The notes under the pieces were generated by a model that saw only the letters and a list, made by a program, of their open reading frames with translations, was not told where the DNA came from and did not search any database. Positions 22,480 to 34,629 of a DNA stretch of 64,000 nt are shown piece after piece (positions within the stretch are counted from its first letter, which is position 1; every line of letters begins with the position of its first letter). The DNA comes from Dromaius novaehollandiae (lineage: Eukaryota > Chordata > Aves > Casuariiformes > Dromaiidae). A program made the position numbers and the translations under genes. The stretch is taken from positions 6,595,448 to 6,659,447 of the forward strand of contig NC_088108.1 of the NCBI RefSeq assembly GCF_036370855.1. The letters are read 5' to 3'.

Positions 22480-22660
22480 AAGGCAAGCAATTGACGTTAG
22501 CCGCATCCAGACAGGTTCTGAGTAATGTGATGCCTCTGAAGCCAGATCCTGACTCAGTGTCTGAGGGTTTTACCTGAGCAAGGGCTGAATGAGAACTCAA
22601 GGATATGTCTGTTCATTTCAGTGGGAACTGGGAGCAGATCTCAGGTGTTCAGTGCTTTCA
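22480..22660. repeat. Probable ancient amniote interspersed repeat fragment
   Basis: Phrases such as GCCAGATCCTGACTCAGTG and TTCATTTCAGTGGGAACTGG resemble a repeat common in turtle and bird genomes (gatcctgaactc ... ttgacttcagtgggaac). The family is not identified and divergence is high. Confidence 0.35.
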
Positions 22661-23269
22661 TACTATGACCTATATACTGGATAGGAAAATATTGCTAAAA
22701 CTGGAGTCTGGATTTGTTAAACCACAGTGGGTTTAAAGGAGGGCTGGTTTGGCTAGTTCATTCTCAGCAAAAAAGGCATGTTACTCTGGATAGACCCAGG
22801 CAGAACCTGTGTTTGTTAGAATCCCATGGGGACTCTGGACTATGCACTCACTGCTCCACCTCAAATTCCTGTCATACCAGAGCTGGAGGAATGTAATGAC
22901 TCTTACCCTGATAAACACCTCTCTTGTTTTTTAAAGAAAAACAGGACTTGCTATGTACTGAACTGATAATAGTACCAGTAAGTCTCACAGACCCACAAGG
23001 ATACGGTGAGATAAACTACAAATAGGTATTGAGATTTAATCCACATGAAAGCACTCCCACGTGGGGCAAAATTTTCAAAACAGGTCAATTCAAAGTGTCA
23101 CTACAATGGGTAGGTAAAGGAATCTTAAAATGCTATGCATTAATTAAATAATGAAATAGTATATGATCTCTTATGAAAATCTGTTCTTGCATAATTAAAC
23201 ACCAGGTAAAAATAGTTATATAACAATAGACTCCAAGATGGTTAAATATAGCAACTTGATAGCTGAACT

Positions 23270-23310
23270 GTGTATATGTGTACACATACATATTCATATG
23301 TGTGTATATA
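23270..23310. repeat. Imperfect (TG/TA/CA) microsatellite
   Basis: Alternating TGTGTATATGTG, TACACATACATA, TATGTGTGTATATA units. Confidence 0.8.
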
Positions 23311-24047
23311 CTGGGGGAAGAGGCTTACAGCCTTACCTTTTAAGCTGATCATATAGTTCTGCTTGCACTTGTCCATTTATCTCAAAATTTTAGACTGAAA
23401 TCCCAACGATGGCTTCAGCAGTATGTTGTATCGCTGTGCAAGCTCACGGTTATGTCCTGTATATACAAAACAGAAAACGTGGCAAATAGCTGTTATCCAG
23501 ATATCTGGAGTATGAAATACCTGTACAGTGCCTTGCATCATCATACACATTAGCTGACTAGAGCGTTTTACAAGCATCAGTAGCAGCACATGAGCATGGT
23601 TTTCTTTAACTTGGGTGCAGCTGAACCAGCACAATCATTTCTCATCAGGGGACTGCAAGCATTGTAGCTACAATAGTTCAGCTAGTCCTTTTTCCTAACT
23701 CCATCTAGTACTGCTCAATTTTCACTAAAGCCTGGGAAAATGGCCTTTTTTGCCTCCAGTTCTCCCTTTACATAATTTGCCTTTACATAACCAGATCAAG
23801 TTTAGAGGAAAAATTCTGTATTTGCCTCATTCCCTTGGCAGATTGAAAGCTAATACTGGGAAGTATCTCCATTTTGGAGCACTAGTAAAGAAAGCCCAAT
23901 TCTAGACCTCACCCTCATGTCTGTCCAGCTTAGAGTCAGAACAAGAAGACCAACCAGAAATGGCAGTAGCAGTCTGCTTCTCAAGCAGACTGAAAGAATC
24001 CGAGCTACAACTTCTAAACCTGTTCGAAATTACACTAGATGTCTACT

Positions 24048-24061
24048 AAAAAAAAAAAAAA
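24048..24061. repeat. A14 homopolymer
   Basis: A run of 14 A. No retrocopy body was recognised upstream. Confidence 0.9.
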
Positions 24062-27000
24062 TCTGAAAATAAAATACTGTAAGAAAGACTTTTAGCTATC
24101 TCTGTCCCCTCCTTCTGTCCAGTGCAGAATATCAGATACTCATCCCTTTTGTGTTATATCTGTAAATCCTAAAAAGCCTGAGGGCTATTATCTATCTTCT
24201 CATCCCAAATGAACCAATTTACTCATAAATCACAGTACTGCCAACCTGCTTCTTGTTGGTGTGTTCCTGGAAACCTAGGTCCTAGTCAGGCAAATACATG
24301 AGACTCTTTGCTGAACAAGAAAGTTTAAGAAATTCTTCTAAAAGACTAATCTTATGCAACCAGAAATTCAAAAACAAATAATACAACATATATTATTATT
24401 ATATATATATTTTATATTCTATGTATAACTTTTTAAATTTAAACTACTGCTTTTGAAACAAATTTTTTTTTGAGGTAATAATAAAACTTGTGACATTAGA
24501 ATGCACCTAAAGAAAGAGTTAATACAAACCTTAGGTTATCTTAATAGATGTGCAGAGACATTTTTTCCACAGTTGCTTTACACAATATTGTAATGTTTTT
24601 ATGGCTTTAGCTAAGTTTATCTCTGCTTTTAATTTACTTTCATTTTGAGGTTCACAGGAGTGCTATGATAGATATAGGTTATATAAATAAAAATCATTAG
24701 CATAATCATGGATAAACACTTCCACATATTGATCCTTCTTGTTTGTAAAGAGACAGAAAATGTTACAAACGAGAGCTAAACATTCAAGCATATAATCCAA
24801 GAGCAAATAAATATATACTACATTCTTTGTCATGTTTTACTGCTAGCATCCAATTTACCTTTAGAAATGGTCTAAAATATAAAAACTGTGTAATTTGGAT
24901 CTGGACCTTTTTTTCCAGCCATCTCTTTGCAAAACATTTTAAACTTCCCCTTCTGTGTTTTTTTCCGAAGGCTGAGAAGTAAACTATTACCTGTAAAAGA
25001 AAAACTAGACATACACTAAAAAAATGTTCTAAATATAGAATTGTTTTGTGGTTCCTTCACCCTTGGATGTATTCTGACAAGGCTTTGCCTACTTTAAGTA
25101 ACTCCCATGGGGCGGAGTAGCATGGGTTACAGGAGCCAGAAAATGAGTTTCTTTTCCACTGACATTTTCAATAGAGGCAATGCTTTTAAAGTTAGAAACA
25201 CAAACAAGAAAGAAGCAGGTTTTGTCTGTGAACAAATTTTCAGCTGCTTTGGATCAAAAGCAATTTTTCTTCTCAATTTTCAGGTGTTTGGGTTTTTCCA
25301 ACATTTTTTCCCTTTGGTATTTTTTTAGAATAGTCTAGTTGAAAATCCAATTATCATTTTAAGAAGCTTTAAGAATAAGTTTTAGATCAGCTATAGATGG
25401 AGCATTAACCACTCCACAACACAGACTGAACAGAACTATGGAGCAAAGTTCACTCAGATGAGAAAGGCCTGCAGGGCTAAAATTATGGTTTATATGCTGT
25501 CTTAAATAGTTAGGTCAGGTCAGCTTGTAGCATATTCTGAGCTCAATTTACATTTGGCTCAGACTTAAATGCTGGCCAGTGTGAGTAAGCAGGCCACAAC
25601 AGTTAACTGGTTAATGAGACGACCTAACAACAATCAAATGCTAAGCGATATTTCTCCATGCTAAAGTTACCTGTGACCATCTAAAGAATCATTTTCAGAT
25701 AGGACGGGCTGGAAACGGAGTAGCATCACTTGCTTTATTTTAAATGGAAGACTGTAGAAAATTCTATGTGATTATTAAAAGCATAAAACATGCCTTCGGA
25801 TTTTTTTGAATTTTTTTTACTTTTATCCCCTGGATCCTGTAAAATACTTGGTATTGTCTGAGCACCTGAACCACCTGTTCCAAGAGCTGGTATAACAGCT
25901 CTGCAGTATTGAAAGAAGTGAACCTCCACTGTGTGACCTACTCTCTGGTAGCCTGACTGTTGAGCTCACTGGACCTTTCACAGATCTAATTTAATCAACT
26001 AAAACTGTGAAAGACTCCACCTTTTCTTACCTTCTATATACTTGGTAAGTTAAAATAGATTGAAGCGGGGTTACAAGTGACAGAGTTGGTAAATGATAGG
26101 TAAGTAGCTGGAGTGCACAGCTGGGATTGGAAAGGGAGGGAAGGAAGATGGGTGAGAAGAGCACCAACCAGCTGTTATGCCCAACTCATGCCATGTTGTG
26201 AAGCGATACCCTGTGGTTGCCACCGGAATGTGACATACATGCAACCCCCTGCCAAAAAATGTATGGTCCCATCATTTCTCCTTCACTGTCCTCATCTGTG
26301 CATTCCCATCACTTCCTTTGGGCCAGTGTTTGTGCAGCTATTTGCTGAGATTGATCACAGAACTGATCTGGCCAAAAATGAATCATGCTGTTGTTGGGCT
26401 GATTTTCAGTTCATTTCTCTCATCTATATTGGCACAAGAATGGTGATAGAGGTATATACCTAGAGAGGGCAGGACTGCCCCTTCTGGCAGTGGTAAGCAC
26501 TTGGGTCAGCTTACAGCAGCTGTAGAAGCACACCCAGCAAGTCAAGAAGTGAATAAATAAAATAAAACTGACCGCAGGGTTTCACAGCCAAGCTGGGAAA
26601 ACTGTAAATGTCAAATAGGCAGTAGAAATGGTGGCAGTATGGCAGAGTGTTTTGAAACACTCCTCCAGTTTATATAGTGGAAGCTCTTCTAGGTAGACAG
26701 ATGAGGGTATTTTCAATACAAACGTATGCATGAAATGTATTTTGACAGTGTATCCGAATTCCTAAGATCTACCTGAGAAACCATATACTTTTAATGGGGT
26801 AGCTTTAATATAATGAAAGTATGCTCATTAACTCACTGTAGACCATGACATCTTCTGCTGAAGCAAATGCCTTGAATTATTAAGCAATAACACACATAGA
26901 GAGCATATTTAAGCCCACGGAAGTCTAGGGTAGTCTCTCCTAAATGTTGAACCCACTGACCCCAACAATTTTAATCTCACATCAGACTAAGTAAGAAACA

Positions 27001-27486
27001 TTTAGTGAAAAAAATGGAGCTGAAATGTGGTCAATCTCATTAATGTGAGGAAAGAATCAAGCCCAGTATTTTCATTTTGGGAAAATGAATAGCAGAGATT
27101 ACTGGTGAAAGGTGCCTCATCTACAAAATCTAGTTGATAACTTTCATCACTTAGTTTAATATGCTTTAGTGATCTCAAACATGGGAGAGAATGTAACGTT
27201 AATGTAGATTAATTGGGTTCTCACCACAATTATAAACAACTACATTTTTTCACAGATATGAAATGGAATCTGTTTTATCCTTGTTCATTACATAGATTAT
27301 GACACACTGATTGGAAAACAGTCAAGTTTTATTGGCAAAGCCAGTACATCTATTTTTATCTGCTGAGTTACTTTTAAACTATACAGAAAAAAAATGTACT
27401 GGACTTTGCAACCTGCTTCTCTTATCCTAATAACATGCTGACTTATATTCCATAGGCTTGATTTGTACATCTTTCAAACATCTTTC

Positions 27487-27527
27487 GTACAGCTTAGCTT
27501 AATGAATGTACAGCTTAGCTTAATGAA
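27487..27527. repeat. Exact 21-bp-period tandem duplication
   Basis: GTACAGCTTAGCTTAATGAA occurs at 27487-27506 and 27508-27527 without mismatch. Just upstream, ACATCTTTC is also repeated (about 27466-27486). Confidence 0.95.
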
Positions 27528-28514
27528 ATCAACAAACTAAATCGGCGGAGCATATTCATTCTATACAAAGTCTTCACCCTTCTTTAGTTCCATTTGTTTT
27601 CTCTATAGAAGGAATGGAAATCTTCACTGAAACAGGTTCATTTTCATGCGGAAGTCTATTTCTGTGGTCCTTTGCATGGACAAAGTGAAGCCAAAGCCCA
27701 AAGAGAATGCTTGGAATCACCTAACTAACTGTACTAGAGTAATCATGACTGAAATAAAGAATCCCCTAAGTAATACACAACACTAGATCAACATTACCAC
27801 CCCAAAACATTGCTGCACATACCTCTTACTTCACAAATATTTCCTGTCTTTGAAGACAGTTGGAGGGCAACCTGATGTGAGTGGAACATTTAGACAAGAG
27901 AAATAAAAACATAGAAACAGACCACAAGAAGGAGAAACAGAAATCATCACCTCTTTTTCTGATTGTACTTCAATGCTTAGATAATATTGATTTGTGTCTG
28001 ATGGCTGTACAGAGCAGCAGATGGTAGGAGACAGTTTTTATTCTGCAGTAATGGTCTGTTATATTACAGTTTGTAATCAACATTTTGCAGTGTACTTTGT
28101 AGAAAAGGGGTTATTTCAAAAAAAGCTTTATCACATTTTTTTCTCTTTCAGACTTCTTCATAAATAAATGTAAAACTACCAGGAATTTGCAGTGGGAGCC
28201 AATTGATAAAACATTCCCTTTTTTCCCCTTAGATGTTTGAGAAGTTGAAGTGTTAGAAACATTTTGTCTCTTAAAAACGAGACAACACTTGTTATTTTGT
28301 AAATTAGCATATTGTCTGCTCACTGTTGATGGAAACCTAGACTAGGTTTTAAGTTTATATTAAGACATGGAACCAAAAGAAAGCATTTTGACATGAGTGT
28401 CACACACTGTACAATAAAAGACATCGCTGTAAATATATACTCTATGCTTGCAAACTGCAAGGACAGTGCTAGTGAGTGTTCCCTAAAGCATCAGTAGTCC
28501 AGTAGTCTAACTGT

Positions 28515-28570
28515 TAAAACCAGGGCAAAAATCCCACTAATTTTAATGGGAGCTAGATCTGGTCTTTGGT
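28515..28570. repeat. Possible ancient repeat fragment
   Basis: AAAATCCCACTAATTTTAAT and GGGAGCTAGATCTGG resemble the 'atcccactgacttcaatgggagcaggatc' phrase of an amniote-wide ancient repeat. Family not assigned. Confidence 0.3.
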
Positions 28571-30272
28571 TTGTTTGTTTCTTTTGTCTAAATATCAAAT
28601 TATGGAATAAACTAAATTTCCTCAAAATGTAACTTTAATCACTACCTGAGGTACACAGCCTGACTGCTCAAGCTGCAATTTTAGCAGATATCTTGGCTAA
28701 ATGTCAAACAATTCCATCAGCTCTTTGAAGATGAATACTAGACAGACTGTGTCTGAAATAATTTCCCCAAGCACCATTCAATTAACCTACTTGGCTAAAA
28801 GGTGATGCAAAAATCAATATTTTGTAACAGATGCTTCTGTTTCAGAGGAAACTAATCAATAGACATCAGAGTAATTTCTAATTAAAGACCAATACAGACA
28901 AAGTTAAAGTATCAAGCAGTTTAGGTACAAAATGTGTTGTAACTTAAAATAGCTCTATTATTTTGTGCAGAATATTCCCTGAGTTACAATTTCAATATAT
29001 CACTGGTTTTAGTAAATTCACTGTCACTATGCTAAAACGAAAACAAAAAGAATTACTGTCATTTTGGGAGACCTCATGAAACAGGTGCGAGATCCCCCTG
29101 TTGATTCTACAGCAGCTGTTAACTGGAGCTGTGCATTTGGTTTCCTCTGAGTGTATCATCTTGAATAGACCTGAATATTTGAAATTTTTCTGTTTGCTTT
29201 TTCACAAGCAATCTCTCTCTCCCTATGTCTTCTACCAATGTATATACATACTTTATCAGATGGAAATAAGAGAAGACCCGGCCTGGAACCCCCAATGATA
29301 AATTTTAGCATCAAAGGGTGTGCCTATAAATGACTCAAGGAGACATTAAACATGCCAGTAAAATAAAGAAACACAAATATAAATAAACATGGTTGCTTGA
29401 ACTATAAGAGAGGATTTCTTATTAACACGCCTAAAAACAGAAAGGGTTGTCTGTAATGAAGAATTGTACAATATGAGCTGGTTCTAATTTGTGTTTTCCA
29501 TTATAATATAAATGTATCCTCCAAAACAATGTAATGAAGTAAGATACAGGACTTGCAGAAGCACTCCCCGTGTATTGTCTTGGTTCCATAAAATCACCAT
29601 CACATTTCTGGCCAGCTGCCTAGTTCCCTTTGGTTGCAGTAACAATTTGCTTCGTAGCAGTGAAGTGCATTAGTAATTTGTTTTCCACATTTAGTGGGCA
29701 AACATTTTTCCAAACAGACAATCCAATAGGTAAATAAGGGTCTTCCTGCATGCGAATTCTCCAGTTTGGTAGGGCGTTGTGAAGGCAACCCACACTCTAC
29801 TCTTCTTTCAAAGTAGTCAGTGTAGACATGGGATAGGCAGGGGAATACTGGATCTGCTGGCGACCAGTGTTACACAAAGGCTGGAGCTCATCCATGCTCC
29901 CTAGCGATAAAATGATAAGCCTGCTGTCCGTGTGAGTGATGACTTCCATGGAGGATACCATCCACCCTTCTTTTTCCCAGATGTTCCTAGCTCTCAGCCA
30001 GACCAAAAGTAAAATATAAGATCTGATTGTGTATGCCCCCCTCTCTCCAATCATTTTAAGGAATATCCATTAAAACAGCAATGTTTGGTCCCAAAGATGA
30101 GAAGAAGGTCTTAAGAGCAAGCCCAAATACAAGTCCTCTTTTTACTTCTCTTCTGCTGCAGGCTCCCCTCGCAAACTTCACAGATTTCCCTAAAATCATA
30201 CGCTCTCTCAGAATCCTGATCCTCGCTGAAAACAAGATGCCCTGGAATCCCCAGGACACTTTGTTGAAATTT

Positions 30273-30283
30273 CCCCCCCCCCC
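30273..30283. repeat. C11 homopolymer
   Basis: A run of 11 C within a locally GC-richer stretch (29800-30420) that has overlapping short open frames on both strands. Confidence 0.9.
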
Positions 30284-32296
30284 AACTTTCTCCATGGAAA
30301 ACCCCCTGCCCTCACTAAAACTCCAGGGGATCTCTGCAGACATATTAAGCACCCACCTTGCTGACATTTGTGGGGACTTCTTCTGGCTACTGTTTGAACT
30401 TCAACAGTTGCCATACCTCAAAGTATGAGCTGTCATGTTTGAGAACACATATCCTGTCTGTCAGAAAAATAATGTTTATTTTTGCTTTAGTTACTTCTAC
30501 TATTTTATATGACCATATCTTTTTTTCAGTGAATGTTTCTTTGTTTACAGGAAATGATTTCTACCCTTCTATTTATTCATGGAGCCCCAGAGTTAGATCA
30601 GTCTATAACCTCCTATATAATCACCTTGTCTATTTTTCTATTGACAAGTTATAATCTTTGGAAGGGACTTCTTATAACACAAAGCATGTGAATCTTTCTG
30701 CCACATTTTTACTGCTTTAAACAACTATTCAGTAGGATGGGTTCTCATTCCCAATAAAACTATTAATAACAAACTGCACTGCTGCAATCAAAATACTGTT
30801 TCGTCAATGAACACTAAATCTGATTAGTAACTCCCACGATTGTACTAGCCTGCCAATGAGGAATGTATTTAAAAACATATCAGTAAGTATGGTGGGAACA
30901 CAAGGTGTGAGTGATGTAGAAGAGCCTTTTTGATTTCATAACCAAACAGCCAAGGAAGGCAAATACTCAGAAAAACAAGCCTATGACATCTTAAAAACTG
31001 TTTTTCCATTCTTCCAGAGTTTATATCAAAGAGAAAAAATGGAATACCATCTTTAAAATTAGTATTCCTCCATGTTGCCATTCTCTTGAAAAGAGGTTAA
31101 AGGATATGAAGATTCTCCTCAGAAACATGCAGACCAACTGAACCAGAAGCAAGAAGAATTTCCTAGATGACCTTTGGATTTATATTTCAAGGTGATTTCC
31201 CAGGGAGATTGAGAGATATTCTTTCTTTTTAGGCACTAAAACAAATTAAATAATAGGATAATTCAAGGTACTGATAATAGGCTGCAGAACCTTACACATC
31301 TATACCTTCAATCAAATTCATCCAACTCATTCAGGCACCTATGTGGAATTTATTGATCCCAGTTCAGTTCTCAGAAAGTAAACATTTCCATCAATAATGG
31401 CTCAACCATGTTGTACCTGGCACAATGCCCCAGTCAGGAAAACGAGGATACAAAATAAGTGATCTATAAGTAAAATACTATCTCTGCTGCTGAACGACTG
31501 AAGAAATCTAAAAGAAAAAGTACAGGAAAAGTGAACATCTCCTGTAGCCAGGTTTTACAAAATCTAATGAATACACCCATGGAATTATAATAGGCTGTGC
31601 CTCTAAATTCTTGTCTACTGGTAATCTCAGTAATATCTCCCCCTCTTATTTAAGTATCAACACATTAATACATCACTGTGCAAAAATGGTTTCTTAAGGA
31701 CTGGAAGGAGAGCATCCAAGAAACTGGTAGAAGTGCCATGAAAACAGCCAAGAATAAACGAACATGCCAATGCTCTGTTGATTTATTCCAGAGCGATGCA
31801 CCTGGACCCACCAGCTGTCATACATATTCCATCTGGAGTAACAGCTGTTTGCTCAATAGTTGTCATATTGTCTGACACAAACAATTGCTTGTTAAATTTG
31901 TCATCAGTGATTCTGTATGGGTTTGAAATACTGGAATATGTTACATTTTGTTCCTATCCTTAGGCTTTGAGTATTTTTTCTCACACAATGTGTACAGTTC
32001 CTGAACGAGATTTTATGCTGCTGATCATAACTCTAATCAAAATTACAGGTTCTGTAGCATTTCCAAAAAGGTCAAGTTCAGGGTGGTTCACTGTGAGCTA
32101 CAGACACCTAAAGGAGGAGAGGTAGAAAGTAACATTTAACAAACTATGTAGCAGAAAAGAGGGAAGGAAGTCAGTCTAAGATCATGAGACTAACAAACAC
32201 ATTTCAGACAAACGACAGGGATGAAGGGAGAGGTTAGTTACACATCGTGGAACGTATGGAAGGTGTTACAACAGTCAGGACTGCGGACTGATCTAG

Positions 32297-32848
32297 TCAT
32301 AGCTGTGGGGAAAGAACAAAAATGTTTATTAGAAATGTTATTAGGGAATGTTTTACATGAAGCAGTGGAATTTGAATACTGGATGAATGAAGCAGCACGT
32401 TATTACAGGGTTGAGCAACACGGAAGACTGTGGAGGAAATGAAGCAACACTGTGTGATAGAAGAATACTTAAGAAGTGGAGAGGTAGATCTGAAAATCTT
32501 CAGAGCATGGACAAGCTTTGAAGGTGAGAGTTGATGAAATCGCCATAAAAATCTGTAAACAAGAAACTGTAGAAATTGAAGACAAAGTCCTGTAACATCC
32601 CCCAAAAATTCAGAGCGTATAAGAGTACCCGTCAAAATACCGTGAAAAAAATAGATCAAGATGTATGCTGAAAAAATCGCTTTTAAAATATGTTCCAATG
32701 GGAAATAATAGAATAAGTAAAGCACATACTGGATGGGAAATCTAGTTAACAGAGACAGTACCTGCCAGGAAATTACCCACCTGATTACTTCTTTGTATCT
32801 GTTGTTTGTGGCACAGGAGAATACGGCATGAGTGAAAATACTCAGCAT
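32297..32848 (-). other. Unassigned 183-codon open reading frame, probably non-coding
   Basis: The longest ATG-initiated open frame outside the CpG island, 183 codons. The conceptual product is strongly hydrophobic in its first half (residues about 28-80, rich in F, Y, L and I) and resembles no family I know. The plus strand is purine-rich here, which removes minus-strand stops and yields hydrophobic codons, so chance is a sufficient explanation. No splice sites, CpG island or convincing poly(A) arrangement was noted. Confidence 0.15.
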
Positions 32849-33388
32849 GTTAATTTAAACTGCTCACAGCATACAACAAATCAACAGACACCAAAACTCT
32901 GTTCAAAAAACCTTTCCACTAGTAGTGCGGGCGTTATCAGAAGCATATGTATCTTGTGAAACTCTATGGCAGGGAGTATATACTACACAAGGAGAATAGC
33001 CCTGTTCTTGAAAATGACCTGCTTCCCTTTGCAGTGGATACATCCGTGGTTTGCTGAGGCCTGGTAACAGATTTGCTTACTTTCTTTGGACCATGATAAA
33101 GATTTAAAAATAATATATAGGCAATTTTTTAAAAGGATCTGTTTTGTATCAGCAGTGTGGACTCACCATAATTACTGTCTCAAAATATTACTCTTCTAAA
33201 AATGGGGTAAACATCATTAAGCTCAAGGATTTTTAAAAGGGAATCTGTTGTGTAAAGGAATGAGTTCAAAAATACAGGAAAGTGCAGATAGTGTCTCTAT
33301 CATTGAGTCAAAGAAGGATAAGTTTTTTACTGAACTAAGGCTGCCTGATGTCAAGCTTTAAATTTGGTGAATAACAGAAAATACACAC

Positions 33389-33464
33389 AGATGGAAGGAT
33401 GGAAGGGTGGAAAGAAAAAGAAAGAGAGAGAGAAAGAAAGAAAGCAGGAAAGAAAGAAAGAAAA
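33389..33464. repeat. Polypurine (GAAA/GGAA)n tract
   Basis: GGAAGGAT-type units grade into GAAAGAAAGAAA with only scattered pyrimidines. Such tracts can form triplex DNA and are prone to expansion. Confidence 0.9.
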
Positions 33465-34600
33465 TTCCCTTATATATTATCGATGTAAGTAATTGTTCCC
33501 TCTCACCGACAGGTGGCATATAAACAACGTCCTTAAGTAATCTTTTCCGCACCAAATGCTGTATAGATGACAGCATTGCGTATTTCTACACTCCAGTAAT
33601 GATTTATAAGGTCAGACATGGGCTAAACATTCTTAGACTACCAAACAGTATATGGCTTGTGAATGAGGTCAAACATCAGGGTAACACTTAGTCATCACAT
33701 GTCAGAGTAAAGTCTAAAGGACAAAATTTGGTGCAATATATTTACTTTCTACCAATGGAGGAACTTTGGTTTCAACAGAAAGGAATGAGAAACTAGAAGA
33801 CATATTTCTACATGTTCACTAACACAGCCATATGTCCATTTTAAGTTGTGGATGGAGTGTGGCTTTCAGTTGCCTTGGATTCCTTTTTAATGTACAGATC
33901 ACACCTAACTCCTAAGGAAAACAAGATCCTGAACAGTAGATGTCAGAATTTCTTGTCCCAGAACTACTGATGGGTGAACACCAAAACTTCTAGCCCTTTT
34001 ATTCATCTTAGATGGGGGACGTGAAAGCTTTCATATTTTGCAGAGCTTGTAAAATCTTTGAAACTGGGCTGGAACAGTGATTAGAACTTGAAAGGCACAT
34101 CCTTAAGAGTACTGAGACAAAACCTAGATAAAGCTGTTTTTACAAGCTGCATTTTCCACTGGCAACCACCAGCTGAGCCAGGTACTCAGGCTTCCCAATA
34201 CCAACTGCATGCCTCTGCAAAAAGAGTAATAGTAACTAACTGTAATAGTAAATAATTTAATTCCAAGCAGAGCACTCTATAACGGAGGAAGGAAAAGAAC
34301 CAGCAACCTCATGGAGTCCAGCTGGGGCTTCTGTTGCAATCTGTTGGACCTTTGATGAAATGATGATGAGAAGCTGCAAAAAGAATCAGACAGAACACCT
34401 AGAAAGGAGAGAGAGATGATATTTGTGTCTTTAATGGAGAGTCTCATTCCTATGTATATTATTAAAACATATATTTTTGAGATAGGAGGAGAAAATGGAG
34501 AGGGAAGAGGAATACTAATGCTGATGAAGGCTGATAACATACTTTTTAGAATTTTTTTTCATTTTGGAATTCAGCAGATTGCGCAAAATGTTAGATATTT

Positions 34601-34629
34601 TCAAGAACATTACAGGGGAATGTTCTTGA
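34601..34629. repeat. Perfect 11-bp hairpin
   Basis: TCAAGAACATT (34601-34611) pairs with AATGTTCTTGA (34619-34629) across the loop ACAGGGG. No T-run follows to suggest a Pol III terminator. Confidence 0.9.

Noticed and set aside
29797..30430. GC-richer block with open frames on both strands as a possible LTR or gene fragment
   Set aside because: No LTR boundary, tRNA primer site or protein similarity could be made out; left as unassigned DNA.
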